64,000 bases of DNA from Bifidobacterium sp. B4142 (lineage in GTDB: Bacteria > Actinomycetota > Actinomycetes > Actinomycetales > Bifidobacteriaceae), in contig NZ_JAFNMJ010000003.1 of NCBI RefSeq assembly GCF_026537325.1, forward strand, positions 174,866 to 238,865, read 5' to 3'. Each line of letters begins with the position of its first letter. The first letter of the stretch is position 1. The position numbers and the translations under genes were made by a program. The notes beneath the pieces are model-generated. The model was not told the origin of the DNA. It ran no database searches and worked only from the letters and a program-made list of their open reading frames with translations. Below are positions 9,551-18,332 of this stretch, piece by piece.

Positions 9551-9840
9551 GGCTGATGCCCATCAGAAAATTCTGAAGGCTATAGGGATAGGCTGTGAAA
9601 CCGGCGCTATCAGCCCTTTGCTCGGCGATGAACGGTTTTCCGAATCAGACGGTATGCCTGGCTTGTCTGGTGTCTGCATCAGCTTCCCAAGATGCCTTGT
9701 TCGTGCCAAGCTTGTAGATGAGCGGCCCTGACTAGGCCCTGCCGCCCGCCAAGGGAATATTCTGCTGTCTTGAGTGATGTATCTGCCCAGGGCAGGTGCG
9801 TGAGGCTGGAATTCATGTCCAGGATGAGGAAAGACGAGGA

Positions 9841-10992
9841 ATGATGGTCAGGAAACGTGTTGTAGTGCTCTATGGCGGGCGAGCGGACGAACATTCCATA
9901 TCCTGCGTGTCGGCGGCCGGCGTGCTCAATGCCATCGATACCGACCGATACGAGCCCATTCCCATTGGCATCACCAAGGACGGTCGATGGACTATTGGCG
10001 GCCAGGATCCCAGGCAGTGGGGTCTGGGTGATGCCAGTCTGCCATCCGTGCAGATAACCGAAGGCAGCCGCCCGGTCATCCTTGACACGGCTCGTGGTAG
10101 GAATGGGTTTCTGATCGGCGACCATGCCGACCTGGTCTCTGGAGCCGAGCCTTCGAGGACCGCCGGTTCTCTGGAGCCTTTGGGGCGTGTTGACGCGGTT
10201 TTCCCAGTGCTTCATGGCCCCTATGGTGAGGACGGCACCCTGCAGGGCCTGCTTGAAATGATGGGGCTGCCCTACGTAGGATGCGGGGTCTTCGCCTCTG
10301 CCGCATGCATGGACAAGCACTACACCAAGATTCTGCTCAGCCAAGCCGCCATACCTGTGGCGCCAGGCATCACGATTGATTCCCGTGAACAGCGGTCTGG
10401 GACCGACCTGTTGGCCGCTGTGAAGAAGGCGGAGCTGCATTACCCGCTCTTCGTCAAGCCTTCCCGCGCAGGATCCAGCTTTGGCGTGGTCAAGGTAGAA
10501 GAGCCCCGAGCTGAAGCTCTGGCTGCTGCGGTCGCCGAGGCGGCAAAGCATGACTGGAGGGTTCTGATAGAGGAGGGTATCGAAGGGCGTGAGATCGAGT
10601 GCGCCGTGCTCGCCTCCGGCAAGGACAGAAAGCCACGTACTGCCTGGCCTGGCGAGGTGGTGCTGGACAAGGCTGATCAGGACGAGTCCTTCTACGACTT
10701 CGACAGCAAGTATGTGGATTTTTCCGCATCCCACGTGGAAGTTCCCGCGAACCTGCCAAAGAAGACTCTTCAGAAGGTTCGCGACCTGGCTGCCAAGGCC
10801 TTCAGAACCGTGGACGGTGCCGGTCTGAGCCGTGTCGACTGCTTTGTGACGCCCGAGGGCAGGGTCATTGTCAACGAGATCAATACCATGCCTGGCTTCA
10901 CGCCCATCTCCATGTATGCCAAGGCCTGGGAAGCAACTGGGATCACCTACACCGATCTGATCACCGACCTGATTGAGGGTATATCGGCCTAA
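9841..10992 (+). CDS. ddl: D-alanine--D-alanine ligase
   Basis: Ddl joins two D-alanines with ATP, making the dipeptide at the tip of the peptidoglycan stem. The ATP-grasp protein (about 383 residues) starts with VLYGGRADEHSISC and has the family regions PVLHGPYGEDGTLQGLLE, FVKPSRAGSSFGV and the metal-binding end NEINTMPGFTPISMY. Two consecutive ATGs at 9841 and 9844 follow GACGAGGA; either could be used. The Tyr of EINTMPGFTPISMYAKAW is as in other Ddl proteins. With murA 3.5 kb upstream it forms a cell-wall neighbourhood. The following gene is convergent. Confidence 0.95.
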   Translation: MMVRKRVVVLYGGRADEHSISCVSAAGVLNAIDTDRYEPIPIGITKDGRWTIGGQDPRQWGLGDASLPSVQITEGSRPVILDTARGRNGFLIGDHADLVSGAEPSRTAGSLEPLGRVDAVFPVLHGPYGEDGTLQGLLEMMGLPYVGCGVFASAACMDKHYTKILLSQAAIPVAPGITIDSREQRSGTDLLAAVKKAELHYPLFVKPSRAGSSFGVVKVEEPRAEALAAAVAEAAKHDWRVLIEEGIEGREIECAVLASGKDRKPRTAWPGEVVLDKADQDESFYDFDSKYVDFSASHVEVPANLPKKTLQKVRDLAAKAFRTVDGAGLSRVDCFVTPEGRVIVNEINTMPGFTPISMYAKAWEATGITYTDLITDLIEGISA

Positions 10993-11081
10993 AGTGGAGT
11001 TGTTCTCGGAGCATGTGGCATCTCCATAAGAGAAGAGACCACGCTTTTGTATTTCCCTGGCAGGATGAGAAGGCCATCTGG

Positions 11082-11957
11082 TTAGTGCTCAATGTCGTTT
11101 GCTTGGATTTCGGCCTCCTGAACCAGGTAGTCCTGGCCGGCCAGAGCGCGGGTGGCGGCATCCTGCATATCGGCGGCGATGACGCCCTGCTTGGCGAACA
11201 TGACTACCTGGCCCTTGATGCCGTAAGGGGTGAAGCCCTGAAGCTGAACGATGGGTGGGTTGGCTGGCATGGCCATGCCCTTGGTTGCCTGGGCCACCAC
11301 CTGTGCAATGGAATGGGAGGATCTGGCTATATCGGCATTCCCCCGCAGGGTGAAGGGAACCGTGGTGGCGGCCTCGCCGGCCTCGGTGATCTTCTCGAGC
11401 GCCGTGGTGTTAAGGATGGAGTTGGGGATCAGCAGCTGGTTACCGGTCCTGTCGATGACGATGGTATGGCGCCAAGTCACGTCGCGGACGGTTCCGGTGG
11501 TGCCCTGGATGGTGATGATGTCTCCAGGCTGGACCACCTTGCTGACCATCAGTCCGAAGCCGCCGACGATATTGGCGATTGTATCCTTCAATCCGAAGGA
11601 GAGCGCCAGACCGCTGACGCCCAGGGCGGCGACCACTGTGGATGGATTGATTCCGAAGACGGGTTGCAGGACGGTGGCAGCAGCAAAGATCCAGATCAGG
11701 GCGCGGACGATGTTGACGAAGATGGAGGCACTGGGCAGGTTGGTCCGTTCCAGGGCGCGCCGCATGGCCGCCGCTACGATCTTGGAGATTAATGCAGCGC
11801 AGACAGCCACGACGATCAGAAAGATGATCTTTCCGAAATTCTGGCGGAACCAGTAGATGACGGCATCGCTGAAGCTGGAGATGGCCTGTTCGGATCTTCC
11901 CATGGGATCCTTGTCCGGATTGACGCTTGTACTGGCAAAGTTGATGGTCTGGTTCAT
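11082..11957 (-). CDS. Small-conductance mechanosensitive ion channel (MscS family)
   Basis: A membrane channel of about 291 residues that opens under membrane tension to release solutes in osmotic downshock. After a short cytosolic lead there are three hydrophobic spans; the third has the Gly/Ala-rich pore-helix pattern (VVAALGVSGLALSFGLKDTIANIVGGF). The MscS beta domain follows (GDIITIQGTTGTVRDVTWRHT), then the alpha/beta C-terminal cage. The ATG overlaps the stop of the upstream acetyltransferase gene by one base (TGATG), so the two are translationally coupled and this start is preferred over longer readings. Confidence 0.9.
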   Translation of the reverse strand: MNQTINFASTSVNPDKDPMGRSEQAISSFSDAVIYWFRQNFGKIIFLIVVAVCAALISKIVAAAMRRALERTNLPSASIFVNIVRALIWIFAAATVLQPVFGINPSTVVAALGVSGLALSFGLKDTIANIVGGFGLMVSKVVQPGDIITIQGTTGTVRDVTWRHTIVIDRTGNQLLIPNSILNTTALEKITEAGEAATTVPFTLRGNADIARSSHSIAQVVAQATKGMAMPANPPIVQLQGFTPYGIKGQVVMFAKQGVIAADMQDAATRALAGQDYLVQEAEIQANDIEH

Positions 11958-12406
11958 CAGGCCTCGTCCTCTGACTCGCTGCCAGCATTGTTCGTTAGAG
12001 GCTTTTCCATCCACATGTGCGGGCATCCCTCGTCCTGGTCGTGAATGCCCATGTCCCTATAGCCTAAAGACTTATAGAAGCCCGCCACCCGCTCCTGGGC
12101 GTGGAGCGTAAGCCGGTCCGCCCCATGGCTCCGAGCGGTTTCCTCAGCCTTGGCTACCAAGTTGGCGCCCAGATGCTGACCGCGGTAGGGCCTCAGAACG
12201 GCCAAGCGGCCAAGGGTCCATGTCTTGCCATGGTCGGGGAAGACTCGGCATACCCCGGCGGGTTCATCCCCGTCATAGGCCACGATATGGAGACAGGCAT
12301 CGTCGGTTCGGTCGAACTCGTTGTGAAAGCCCTGCTCCTCCACGAATACGGCCGTACGGATGGCCTTGGCATCCTCGGGAATGGCCTCGCTCACCTCATA
12401 CCGCAT
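11957..12406 (-). CDS. GNAT family N-acetyltransferase
   Basis: A 149-residue acetyltransferase of the GNAT fold, which uses acetyl-CoA. It resembles the ElaA/YjcF-like subgroup (AIPEDAKAIRTAVFVEEQGFHNEFD at the start). The acetyl-CoA loop is in LGRLAVLRPYRGQHLGANLVAKAEE (RxxGxG/A-like, near residue 80), followed by LHAQERVAGFYKSLGY, typical of motif B. The substrate cannot be inferred. It is the promoter-proximal member of a two-gene unit with the MscS channel, overlapping it by one base; the functional link is unknown. Confidence 0.87.
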   Translation of the reverse strand: MRYEVSEAIPEDAKAIRTAVFVEEQGFHNEFDRTDDACLHIVAYDGDEPAGVCRVFPDHGKTWTLGRLAVLRPYRGQHLGANLVAKAEETARSHGADRLTLHAQERVAGFYKSLGYRDMGIHDQDEGCPHMWMEKPLTNNAGSESEDEA

Positions 12407-12601
12407 GCTTCCTCCTCGCCACGGTCCTCCGCTGTCTCCAATCTACCAAGCTTGACCCTCGGAATGAACGGATGCCCGCAACCGGATGACGAACGGTGCC
12501 TGCTGCTGTCGGCTGTCTGACCCAGACGATTACATGGATGGGGACTCTGTAAGCAGTGCGAGCTTGCAGCAGTGACATTGAAGTGACGCGGGAACGATGG
12601 G

Positions 12602-13279
12602 ATGGTTATGGACCAGGACTGGAAACTGACAGGTGTGGCTGGCGAAACCAGTAAAGGAAATCGGCGCTCGCAGAGGGAGCGGATGCTTGCCGGCGAGCTC
12701 TATGACGCCTCGGATCCCGAACTGGGTCAGCTGCGGGTCAAGGCCCACGAGCTTTGCCGCCTTTTTAACGCGTCTTCTGAGCAGGAGCGGGACCTGCGCA
12801 GCCGGCTCTTGGACGAGCTGGTGCCCGAACATGGTCAGGACGTTGACTGTATGGGGCCTATCTACTTCGACTATGGGTGCTTTACTAAATTTGGTTCGCG
12901 CATCTTCGCCAATTTCAACTTCACTGTTCTGGATACCTGCCCCGTGCAGATTGGCGACGATGTGATGATCGGACCCAACGTCACCCTGGCCACCCCTCTG
13001 CATCCCTTGCGGTGGCAGGAGCGGAATCTGAGGCGCCATACGGATGGTTCCCTCTTCGACTACGAGTTGGGTGCTCCAATAACCATCGGATCCAACTGCT
13101 GGCTGGCTTCAAACGTGACTGTGACCGGGGGAGTGACCATCGGCGATGGTGCGGTTATCGGGGCCGGATCCGTAGTCACCCATGACATCGCACCTGACTC
13201 CCTGGCCGTGGGTGTGCCCTGCCGGGTAATTCGTACCATCACCGAGGCTGATCGGATGGAACTGCCAGAGGAGGGCTGA
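12602..13279 (+). CDS. Sugar O-acetyltransferase (maltose/galactoside acetyltransferase family)
   Basis: A 225-residue hexapeptide-repeat acetyltransferase of the Maa/LacA/NodL type, which moves acetyl from acetyl-CoA to a sugar hydroxyl. The N-terminal Mac domain is recognisable (RERMLAGELYDASDPEL), then the left-handed beta helix: NFTVLDTCPVQIGDDVMIGPNVTLATPLHPL, with the catalytic His in that last segment, and GSNCWLASNVTVTGGVTIGDGAVIGAGSVV. ATG 12602 and ATG 12608 are both possible. Its last 41 bases overlap the 3' end of the convergent ABC ATPase gene. Role in detoxifying excess sugars is a family-level guess. Confidence 0.9.
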   Translation: MVMDQDWKLTGVAGETSKGNRRSQRERMLAGELYDASDPELGQLRVKAHELCRLFNASSEQERDLRSRLLDELVPEHGQDVDCMGPIYFDYGCFTKFGSRIFANFNFTVLDTCPVQIGDDVMIGPNVTLATPLHPLRWQERNLRRHTDGSLFDYELGAPITIGSNCWLASNVTVTGGVTIGDGAVIGAGSVVTHDIAPDSLAVGVPCRVIRTITEADRMELPEEG

Positions 13280-14048
13280 AGGCCTCCTGGTTTGGCGCAG
13301 CATCGATGCTGGCCAGCTGCTGGGCTATGGTCTGTGGGTCCCCGCCCGGGCAAGCAGCCTGAATGCGCCCGTCCTGGAGGAAGATGACCCGGTGGGCGCG
13401 GGCGGCGACGTTGGGGTCGTGGGTCACCATGAGTATGGTCTGGCCGCTGCGGACGGCCAGGTCGAAGAGGTCCATGACATCACGCGAGCTGTGGGTGTCC
13501 AAGGCGCCGGTGGGCTCGTCGGCCATGATGATCTCCGGACTGGCAGCCAGTGACCTGGCGATAGCCACGCGCTGCTGCTGGCCTCCGCTCATGTCGGCCG
13601 GATAGGTGTTGGCGTACCCTTCCAATCCGACGCTCGACAGGGCAGACAGGGCCGCCTGGGCGGGGATCCGCCTGCCGCCGAAGAGGCTGGACAGCATGGT
13701 GTTCTGCAGGCAGGTAAAGGCGTTGACCAGGTTGTAGTCCTGGAAGACGAAGCCGATATGGTCGCGCCGGAGTCTGGTCAGTTCCTTCTCTTTCATTCGC
13801 GTCAGGTCCTCCCCGGCGATGGTCACTTTGCCCTGTCTGACCTGGAGCAGTCCTGCGGCGCAATAGAGGAGGGTCGATTTGCCGGCGCCCGAAGGGCCCA
13901 TGATGGCCGTCCAGGTTCCCGCCTGACATTCCAGGCTGATCTCGTCCAACACCCGGGCGCCCTGCTTCTGCCGCGTTTCGTAGTCGTAGCAGATCTTGTC
14001 CAGAATGAGCGGTTGTGCGTATGGATCCTTGATCGCCCGATGCTGCAT
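13239..14048 (-). CDS. ABC transporter ATP-binding protein (MacB/BceA type), no partner permease nearby
   Basis: A stand-alone nucleotide-binding subunit of about 269 residues. It has Walker A GPSGAGKST (residues 51-59), the Q-loop in FVFQDYNLVNAF, signature MSGGQQQRVAIARSLA and Walker B IIMADEPTGALD. This sequence class (FVFQDYNLVNAFTC, EPTGALDTHSS) usually pairs with an FtsX-like permease for peptide or antibiotic export, but none is encoded beside it. The chosen ATG follows AAAGGAAGGCAACG; an upstream in-frame ATG at 14072 is weaker. The last 40 or so residues are Pro/Ala-rich and beyond the normal domain end, where the gene overlaps the convergent acetyltransferase gene. Confidence 0.9.
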   Translation of the reverse strand: MQHRAIKDPYAQPLILDKICYDYETRQKQGARVLDEISLECQAGTWTAIMGPSGAGKSTLLYCAAGLLQVRQGKVTIAGEDLTRMKEKELTRLRRDHIGFVFQDYNLVNAFTCLQNTMLSSLFGGRRIPAQAALSALSSVGLEGYANTYPADMSGGQQQRVAIARSLAASPEIIMADEPTGALDTHSSRDVMDLFDLAVRSGQTILMVTHDPNVAARAHRVIFLQDGRIQAACPGGDPQTIAQQLASIDAAPNQEAFSPPLAVPSDQPR

Positions 14049-14422
14049 CGTTGCCTTCCTTTCAGTCGTCATCTGCCTGGTTCCTACCTCTATAAGACCA
14101 TGGCGAGAGCTCCTGTCAGGGTGTTTTCAGGGTCGAATCGGGGACGATTCAGGGTGAGGCCCGCCGGGTCTCCATTCCCCTCCTGAAGGGTATGTATCGT
14201 GAACGTAGAGGGAATGTATTTCTTGCCGGAAGGGGGGGCTGATTGGGATTCAGCGACCACCTGCTTCCTTGGGATTGCTAGGATGCAACCGTCGGTTGAC
14301 AGAAAATATTGGTGTCTTTGTCGGGTGCAACCCAAAGCTGGTGGCGGTCGGAGCCCTGCACGTTTCATCATGGTCTCGTCGCTGGTTGAATCGGCAATCT
14401 GCCGATCTGGAGAAAGAACATT
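14049..14422. other. Intergenic region between divergent ABC ATPase and XRE regulator
   Basis: About 370 bases without a supported gene. It must hold both divergent promoters. Visible elements are a perfect inverted repeat CAACCG-T-CGGTTG at 14286-14298 whose right arm runs into TTGACA (14296-14301), and GGAGAAAG just before the XRE start at 14423. A run of seven G at about 14232 was noted without assigned function. Confidence 0.6.
14286..14301 (+). promoter_or_regulatory. Inverted repeat overlapping a TTGACA -35 box
   Basis: CAACCG and CGGTTG form a perfect 6-bp palindrome around one base, and the right arm continues into the consensus -35 hexamer TTGACA. The -10 box downstream is weak. The layout suits an operator that blocks polymerase, perhaps for the XRE regulator encoded 120 bases downstream; the regulator-site link is inference. 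Confidence 0.4.
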
Positions 14423-15448
14423 ATGAGTTTCAGAACCAATGTGTAATATCTGCGTTCGCAGCGCAACATGACTCAGGAGCAGCTGGCCATGCTGGTGGGG
14501 GTATCCCGTCAGGCGGTGTCCAAGTGGGAGTCGGACAAGGCATACCCTGAGATGGACAAGCTCCTGGCCATCTGCGACCTCTTCGGCTGCACTCTTGATG
14601 ACCTGGTTCTAGGCGATGTTCGGCATCCGGGTTCCGGGCAGCGTGCGTCCAGGCCGGACCATCAGGATGCCGCGCAGACGACTTCGACAACGCACACGAC
14701 TATACCTGTTCAGTCTTCTGCGGAAGACGTGACCGGCTACGCCTCCTTCGGCAATGCCTACAGCCTGCGGATGGCTTTCGGCATCGCCCTTATCATGCTG
14801 GGACTGGCTTTCAGTGGTCTCTTCGCCGCAGTCAGCCAGCCGACCGACGCACAGAATGGTCTGGCCTTCCTTGCTCTGATGATTGGCATCGTCCTGGGCC
14901 TGGCCTGTCTGATACCGGCGGTTTCCGCCAGAAGGGATTTTCGCCGTCGGCATCCCTATGTAGCGGATTTCTATACCGATGAGGAGCGCTCGCGGGTTTA
15001 TCGGCAGACTACCTGGGAGCTGGTCTGCGGTCTGGCAGTCGTGCTCTTGGATGTGGGGATCAACTCTGCTGGATTCCTGATCTGGGGCTGGTCCGATCAG
15101 GTCAGGGGGTTCGTTTTCTTCTTCCTCCTGGCTCTGGGGGTTTTTCTGCTGGTCCATGCGGGAACAAGCCATAGGATGATGAACCTCCGGGCCTACAACA
15201 GGCAGGTTGATTCCGTTGAAGATGGTCGCTGGGATACCTACCGGTATGAGCACCGGATAAGCAATGCCATCAGCGGAACCATCATGGGTCTTTGTACGCT
15301 GGTGGCCCTGACCATGCTCTTCTCGGGCAATTACGACAACCTCTTCGGGTGGCGCATCCCATTCTGGGCCATTTGGATCATCGGCGGGGTGTTCTGCGGA
15401 GTGCTCCAATCACTGATTGGCATCTTCCGCAAGCCTCCTCGTGCCTGA
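14423..15448 (+). pseudogene. XRE-family HTH regulator with membrane domain, interrupted by an in-frame TAA at codon 8
   Basis: The reading frame from ATG 14423, preceded by a good ribosome site (GGAGAAAG), gives MSFRTNV, then TAA at 14444-14446, then YLRSQRNMTQEQLAML and an otherwise complete protein. The family N-terminus normally reads MSFRTNVQYLRSQRNMTQEQLA, so a CAA (Gln) to TAA change explains the stop. Translation might restart at ATG 14468 but no ribosome site is visible there and helix 1 of the HTH would be lost. The rest is intact: HTH (VGVSRQAVSKWESDKAYPEM), linker, then about four to five membrane spans, 326 residues from 14468. Divergent from the orphan ABC ATPase. Could be a sequencing error, a strain-specific knock-out, or a short functional restart form. 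Confidence 0.8.
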
Positions 15449-15572
15449 GACTGCTGATTTGCCTTACTTGGCGGAATGTAGTAGTCTAACAAAGTTGTGT
15501 GTTCATCCGTAGCCTTGCGTTGCGGGTAAGGACACCTGGGACGACTTGGAAAACAACGTAAAGGAAGTCACC

Positions 15573-15767
15573 ATGGCAGCTCGTTGCGCGGTGTGCGGCA
15601 AGGGCCCGCAGACCGGTTACAGTGTTTCTCATTCGCATATCCGGAACAAGCGCATCTTCCGCCCCAACCTGCAGTCGGTGCACACCACCGTTGATGGTCA
15701 GAATGTGCGTCTGCGCGTCTGCGTCAAGTGCCTCAAGGCCGGCAAGGTGCAGCGCATCGCCGCCTGA
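15573..15767 (+). CDS. rpmB: 50S ribosomal protein L28
   Basis: A 64-residue ribosomal protein of the large subunit. [20 protein letters not shown] and the Cys pair CVKCLKAG near the C-terminus show the zinc-binding (Cys-containing) form of L28. The ATG at 15573 follows AAAGGAAG and matches the family N-terminus; an in-frame ATG at 15546 would add nine unlikely residues. It stands alone with a strong terminator directly behind it, followed by recG. A promoter-like TTGCCT is seen near 15460. Confidence 0.95.
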   Translation: MAARCAVCGKGPQTGYSVSHSHIRNKRIFRPNLQSVHTTVDGQNVRLRVCVKCLKAGKVQRIAA

Positions 15768-15791
15768 GTGCGGTTCGTCGGTCGTATATGG

Positions 15792-15822
15792 ACCCCCGGG
15801 GGCATAAGCTCCGGGGGTTCTT
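15792..15822 (+). terminator. Rho-independent terminator of rpmB
   Basis: Perfect 8-bp arms ACCCCCGG (15792-15799) and CCGGGGGT (15811-15818) enclose an 11-base loop and are followed by TTCTT. It sits 24 bases after the rpmB stop, before recG. Confidence 0.85.
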
Positions 15823-15868
15823 GTCATCCTGAGGGATGATGGTCGGCGCTTGCGGGAGGTGATCGGGT

Positions 15869-18316
15869 ATGTCGGCAGTGGCTCGTGTTGGTCTGCACAG
15901 CACCGTGGCCTCGCTGGTGGCCAACAGGCGTCGGGTGAGCGCCCTCAAGGCTCTGGGTGTGGTCACGGTGGGAGATGCGCTGACCTACTATCCTTTCCGC
16001 ATTACCGATCCCATGCAGGTCACCACTATTGCCGGTATTCGGCTGGGTGAGCCTTGTGCATTCGCCGCCCGGGTCGATCAAGTGCGTCTGGTGCCACTGA
16101 GCGGGCACCGGGGTTTTCGGCTGGACGTGATGGTGGACGATGCAGCCTTCGTCAATAGTCAAGGCGGCACTCCACTGGCGGTCAGGCTGGTTTTCTTCTC
16201 TCACAAGAAGCCCTATATGGATTGGATGGTCCGTCGGCTGCAGGTAGGGGCGGATCTGGTCGTGGCTGGCGAGCCCGGCATCTACATGGACCAGCTCCAG
16301 TTCACCCATCCGGAGACCCTGGTTGTTGCCGATGCGGATCGAGAGGTTTTGGCGGACGCTTCTCGACCCGATGTAGCCAGCCTTGACGAGGCCTTGGAAC
16401 GTGTCCGTCGCCCACGGCCGGTTTATCATGCCAGTTCCCGCATCTCCTCGGACCATATTCACGATGTCATTCTGGGTTTTCTGCGTCTGCTGGCGCAGGC
16501 TGATGGGGTCGAAGAGGGGCAGCCCAGTGCCGAGGTCCGCATTGATCCGGAAGCGCTGGGCCGAGCCATACCTGATGTGCTGCCCGAGCAGGTCCGTGTC
16601 GACCAAAGGCTGATGCATCGTGCCCGTGCCCTCTTGGGCATGCATGCGCCCGAAAGCCCTGAGGACTTCGCTGCGGCGCGCAAGACCCTGCGCTACGAGG
16701 AGGCCTTCGTCTCGCAGACGGCACTCCTGCAGACCCGTCGCCAGACCCAGCAGCAACCCACTTATCCATGTGCGAATTCGGGCGCCGACCGTCCAGACAC
16801 CCTGCCTGCCCGTTTCATCGACTCCCTGCCGTTCCAGCTAACCGATGGCCAGCGTCAGGTCATCAATGATATCGGTGTCGACATGGCCCAGGATCAGCCC
16901 ATGCAGCGGCTTCTGCAAGGCGAGGTCGGCTCCGGCAAGACCGTGGTGGCCCTGGCAGCCATGCTTCAGGCGGTCCAGGCTGGCCATCAGGCTGTCTTGG
17001 TGGCTCCGACCCAGGTGTTGGCCGAGCAACACTATGCTTCTATCGGCGGCATGCTCAAGGCCATGGGCGCCGATGTGACCGCGACCGCCGTAGAAGGCCG
17101 CCATAAGCCTGTGGACAACGTCACCATGATCCGCATGACGGATCAGCTGGTTCTGCCTCTGGTGTTGCTGACCGGTGGCATGAGATTGGCCCAGCGCCGC
17201 TCTGCCCTGGCTGTCTCGGCCTCGGGCCGTCCCTGCATCGTCATCGCCACCCACGCGGCCTTCTCCAAGACCTTCCAGGCTCCCAATCTGGCCCTGACCG
17301 TCATCGACGAGCAGCATCGTTTCGGGGTTGAGCAACGTGAGGAGCTGCGTCGCAAATCCGATCGCGTTCCCCACCTGTTGATCATGACCGCCACGCCCAT
17401 CCCGCGTACAGCCGCCATGACCTGGTTCGGTGATCTGGACATCTCCGCCCTGACCGAGCTGCCCAGCAACCGCAAACCAGTCCGTACCCACGTCATCGCC
17501 GAGTCTGACGGAGCGACCATGGGTGCTATGTTCCTGCACCTGCGTCGACGAATCGAGGCTGGAGAGCGGGCCTATGTCATCTGCGCTCGCATCGACGATG
17601 AGGACGACCCGTCGGTCTCCTCAGACCGCTCCGGCCAATCCAGTGCGCCTGACTCCCAACCTGAACTGCTGGTTGAGGAAGGCCAAGGTGATGGCCAGCG
17701 TCTGCCTCTGCACTCGGTGGCCGAAATGAGTCAGCGACTGGCTGCCCTGCCGCAATTCCAAGGCATTGCCATGGCCACACTGACTGGTCGGGATGACGAT
17801 GCCACAAAGAATGCTGTTATGGCGGATTTCGCTTCGGGCCGCACGCCCCTGCTGGTAGCCACCACTGTGGTGGAGGTGGGGGTGGATGTGCCCCAAGCCT
17901 CCTGCATTGTCATCTTTGATGCCGATCGGTTCGGGCTCTCCCAGCTTCATCAGCTGCGTGGCAGGGTGGGACGCGGCGGCACTGACTCTTGGGCTTTCCT
18001 GGTTTCGCGCGCCCCTGCGGATTCTCCAGCTGCCGAGCGACTCGAGGTCATTCGTGACACTACGGACGGGGCCAAAATCGCCGAGGAGGATATCCGCATC
18101 AGAGGAGCCGGCGACGTGTTGGGTGATGCCCAGTCCGGTGGCCATTCTTCCCTGAAGCTTCTGCGAGTCGTCACCGACGCGCCCATGATTGCCCGTGCCC
18201 GAACCCAGGCAGGCCAACTCTTGGAATCCGACCCCACTCTGGCCGGGCAGCCCGAGCTGGCTGGCGCTGTTCTGGACTTCATGAGGGGCAACGAAGGCTT
18301 CCTGGTCTCAAGCTGA
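15869..18316 (+). CDS. recG: ATP-dependent DNA helicase RecG
   Basis: RecG is a superfamily 2 helicase that remodels stalled replication forks and branch-migrates Holliday junctions. The 815-residue protein has an N-terminal wedge/OB region, Walker A GEVGSGKT (Lys357), DEQH box at 480-483 (DEQHRFGVEQ), motif III MTATPIPRT, and motifs V-VI with VVEVGVDVPQAS and QLRGRVGRG. It is longer than the roughly 690 residues of the E. coli protein, with extra polar segments around residues 580-610, as in other actinobacteria. The ATG follows GGGAGGTGATCGGGT. rsmD follows after 16 bases, a common actinobacterial pair. Confidence 0.96.
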   Translation: MSAVARVGLHSTVASLVANRRRVSALKALGVVTVGDALTYYPFRITDPMQVTTIAGIRLGEPCAFAARVDQVRLVPLSGHRGFRLDVMVDDAAFVNSQGGTPLAVRLVFFSHKKPYMDWMVRRLQVGADLVVAGEPGIYMDQLQFTHPETLVVADADREVLADASRPDVASLDEALERVRRPRPVYHASSRISSDHIHDVILGFLRLLAQADGVEEGQPSAEVRIDPEALGRAIPDVLPEQVRVDQRLMHRARALLGMHAPESPEDFAAARKTLRYEEAFVSQTALLQTRRQTQQQPTYPCANSGADRPDTLPARFIDSLPFQLTDGQRQVINDIGVDMAQDQPMQRLLQGEVGSGKTVVALAAMLQAVQAGHQAVLVAPTQVLAEQHYASIGGMLKAMGADVTATAVEGRHKPVDNVTMIRMTDQLVLPLVLLTGGMRLAQRRSALAVSASGRPCIVIATHAAFSKTFQAPNLALTVIDEQHRFGVEQREELRRKSDRVPHLLIMTATPIPRTAAMTWFGDLDISALTELPSNRKPVRTHVIAESDGATMGAMFLHLRRRIEAGERAYVICARIDDEDDPSVSSDRSGQSSAPDSQPELLVEEGQGDGQRLPLHSVAEMSQRLAALPQFQGIAMATLTGRDDDATKNAVMADFASGRTPLLVATTVVEVGVDVPQASCIVIFDADRFGLSQLHQLRGRVGRGGTDSWAFLVSRAPADSPAAERLEVIRDTTDGAKIAEEDIRIRGAGDVLGDAQSGGHSSLKLLRVVTDAPMIARARTQAGQLLESDPTLAGQPELAGAVLDFMRGNEGFLVSS

Positions 18317-18332
18317 AAGGACAACAGACCAT

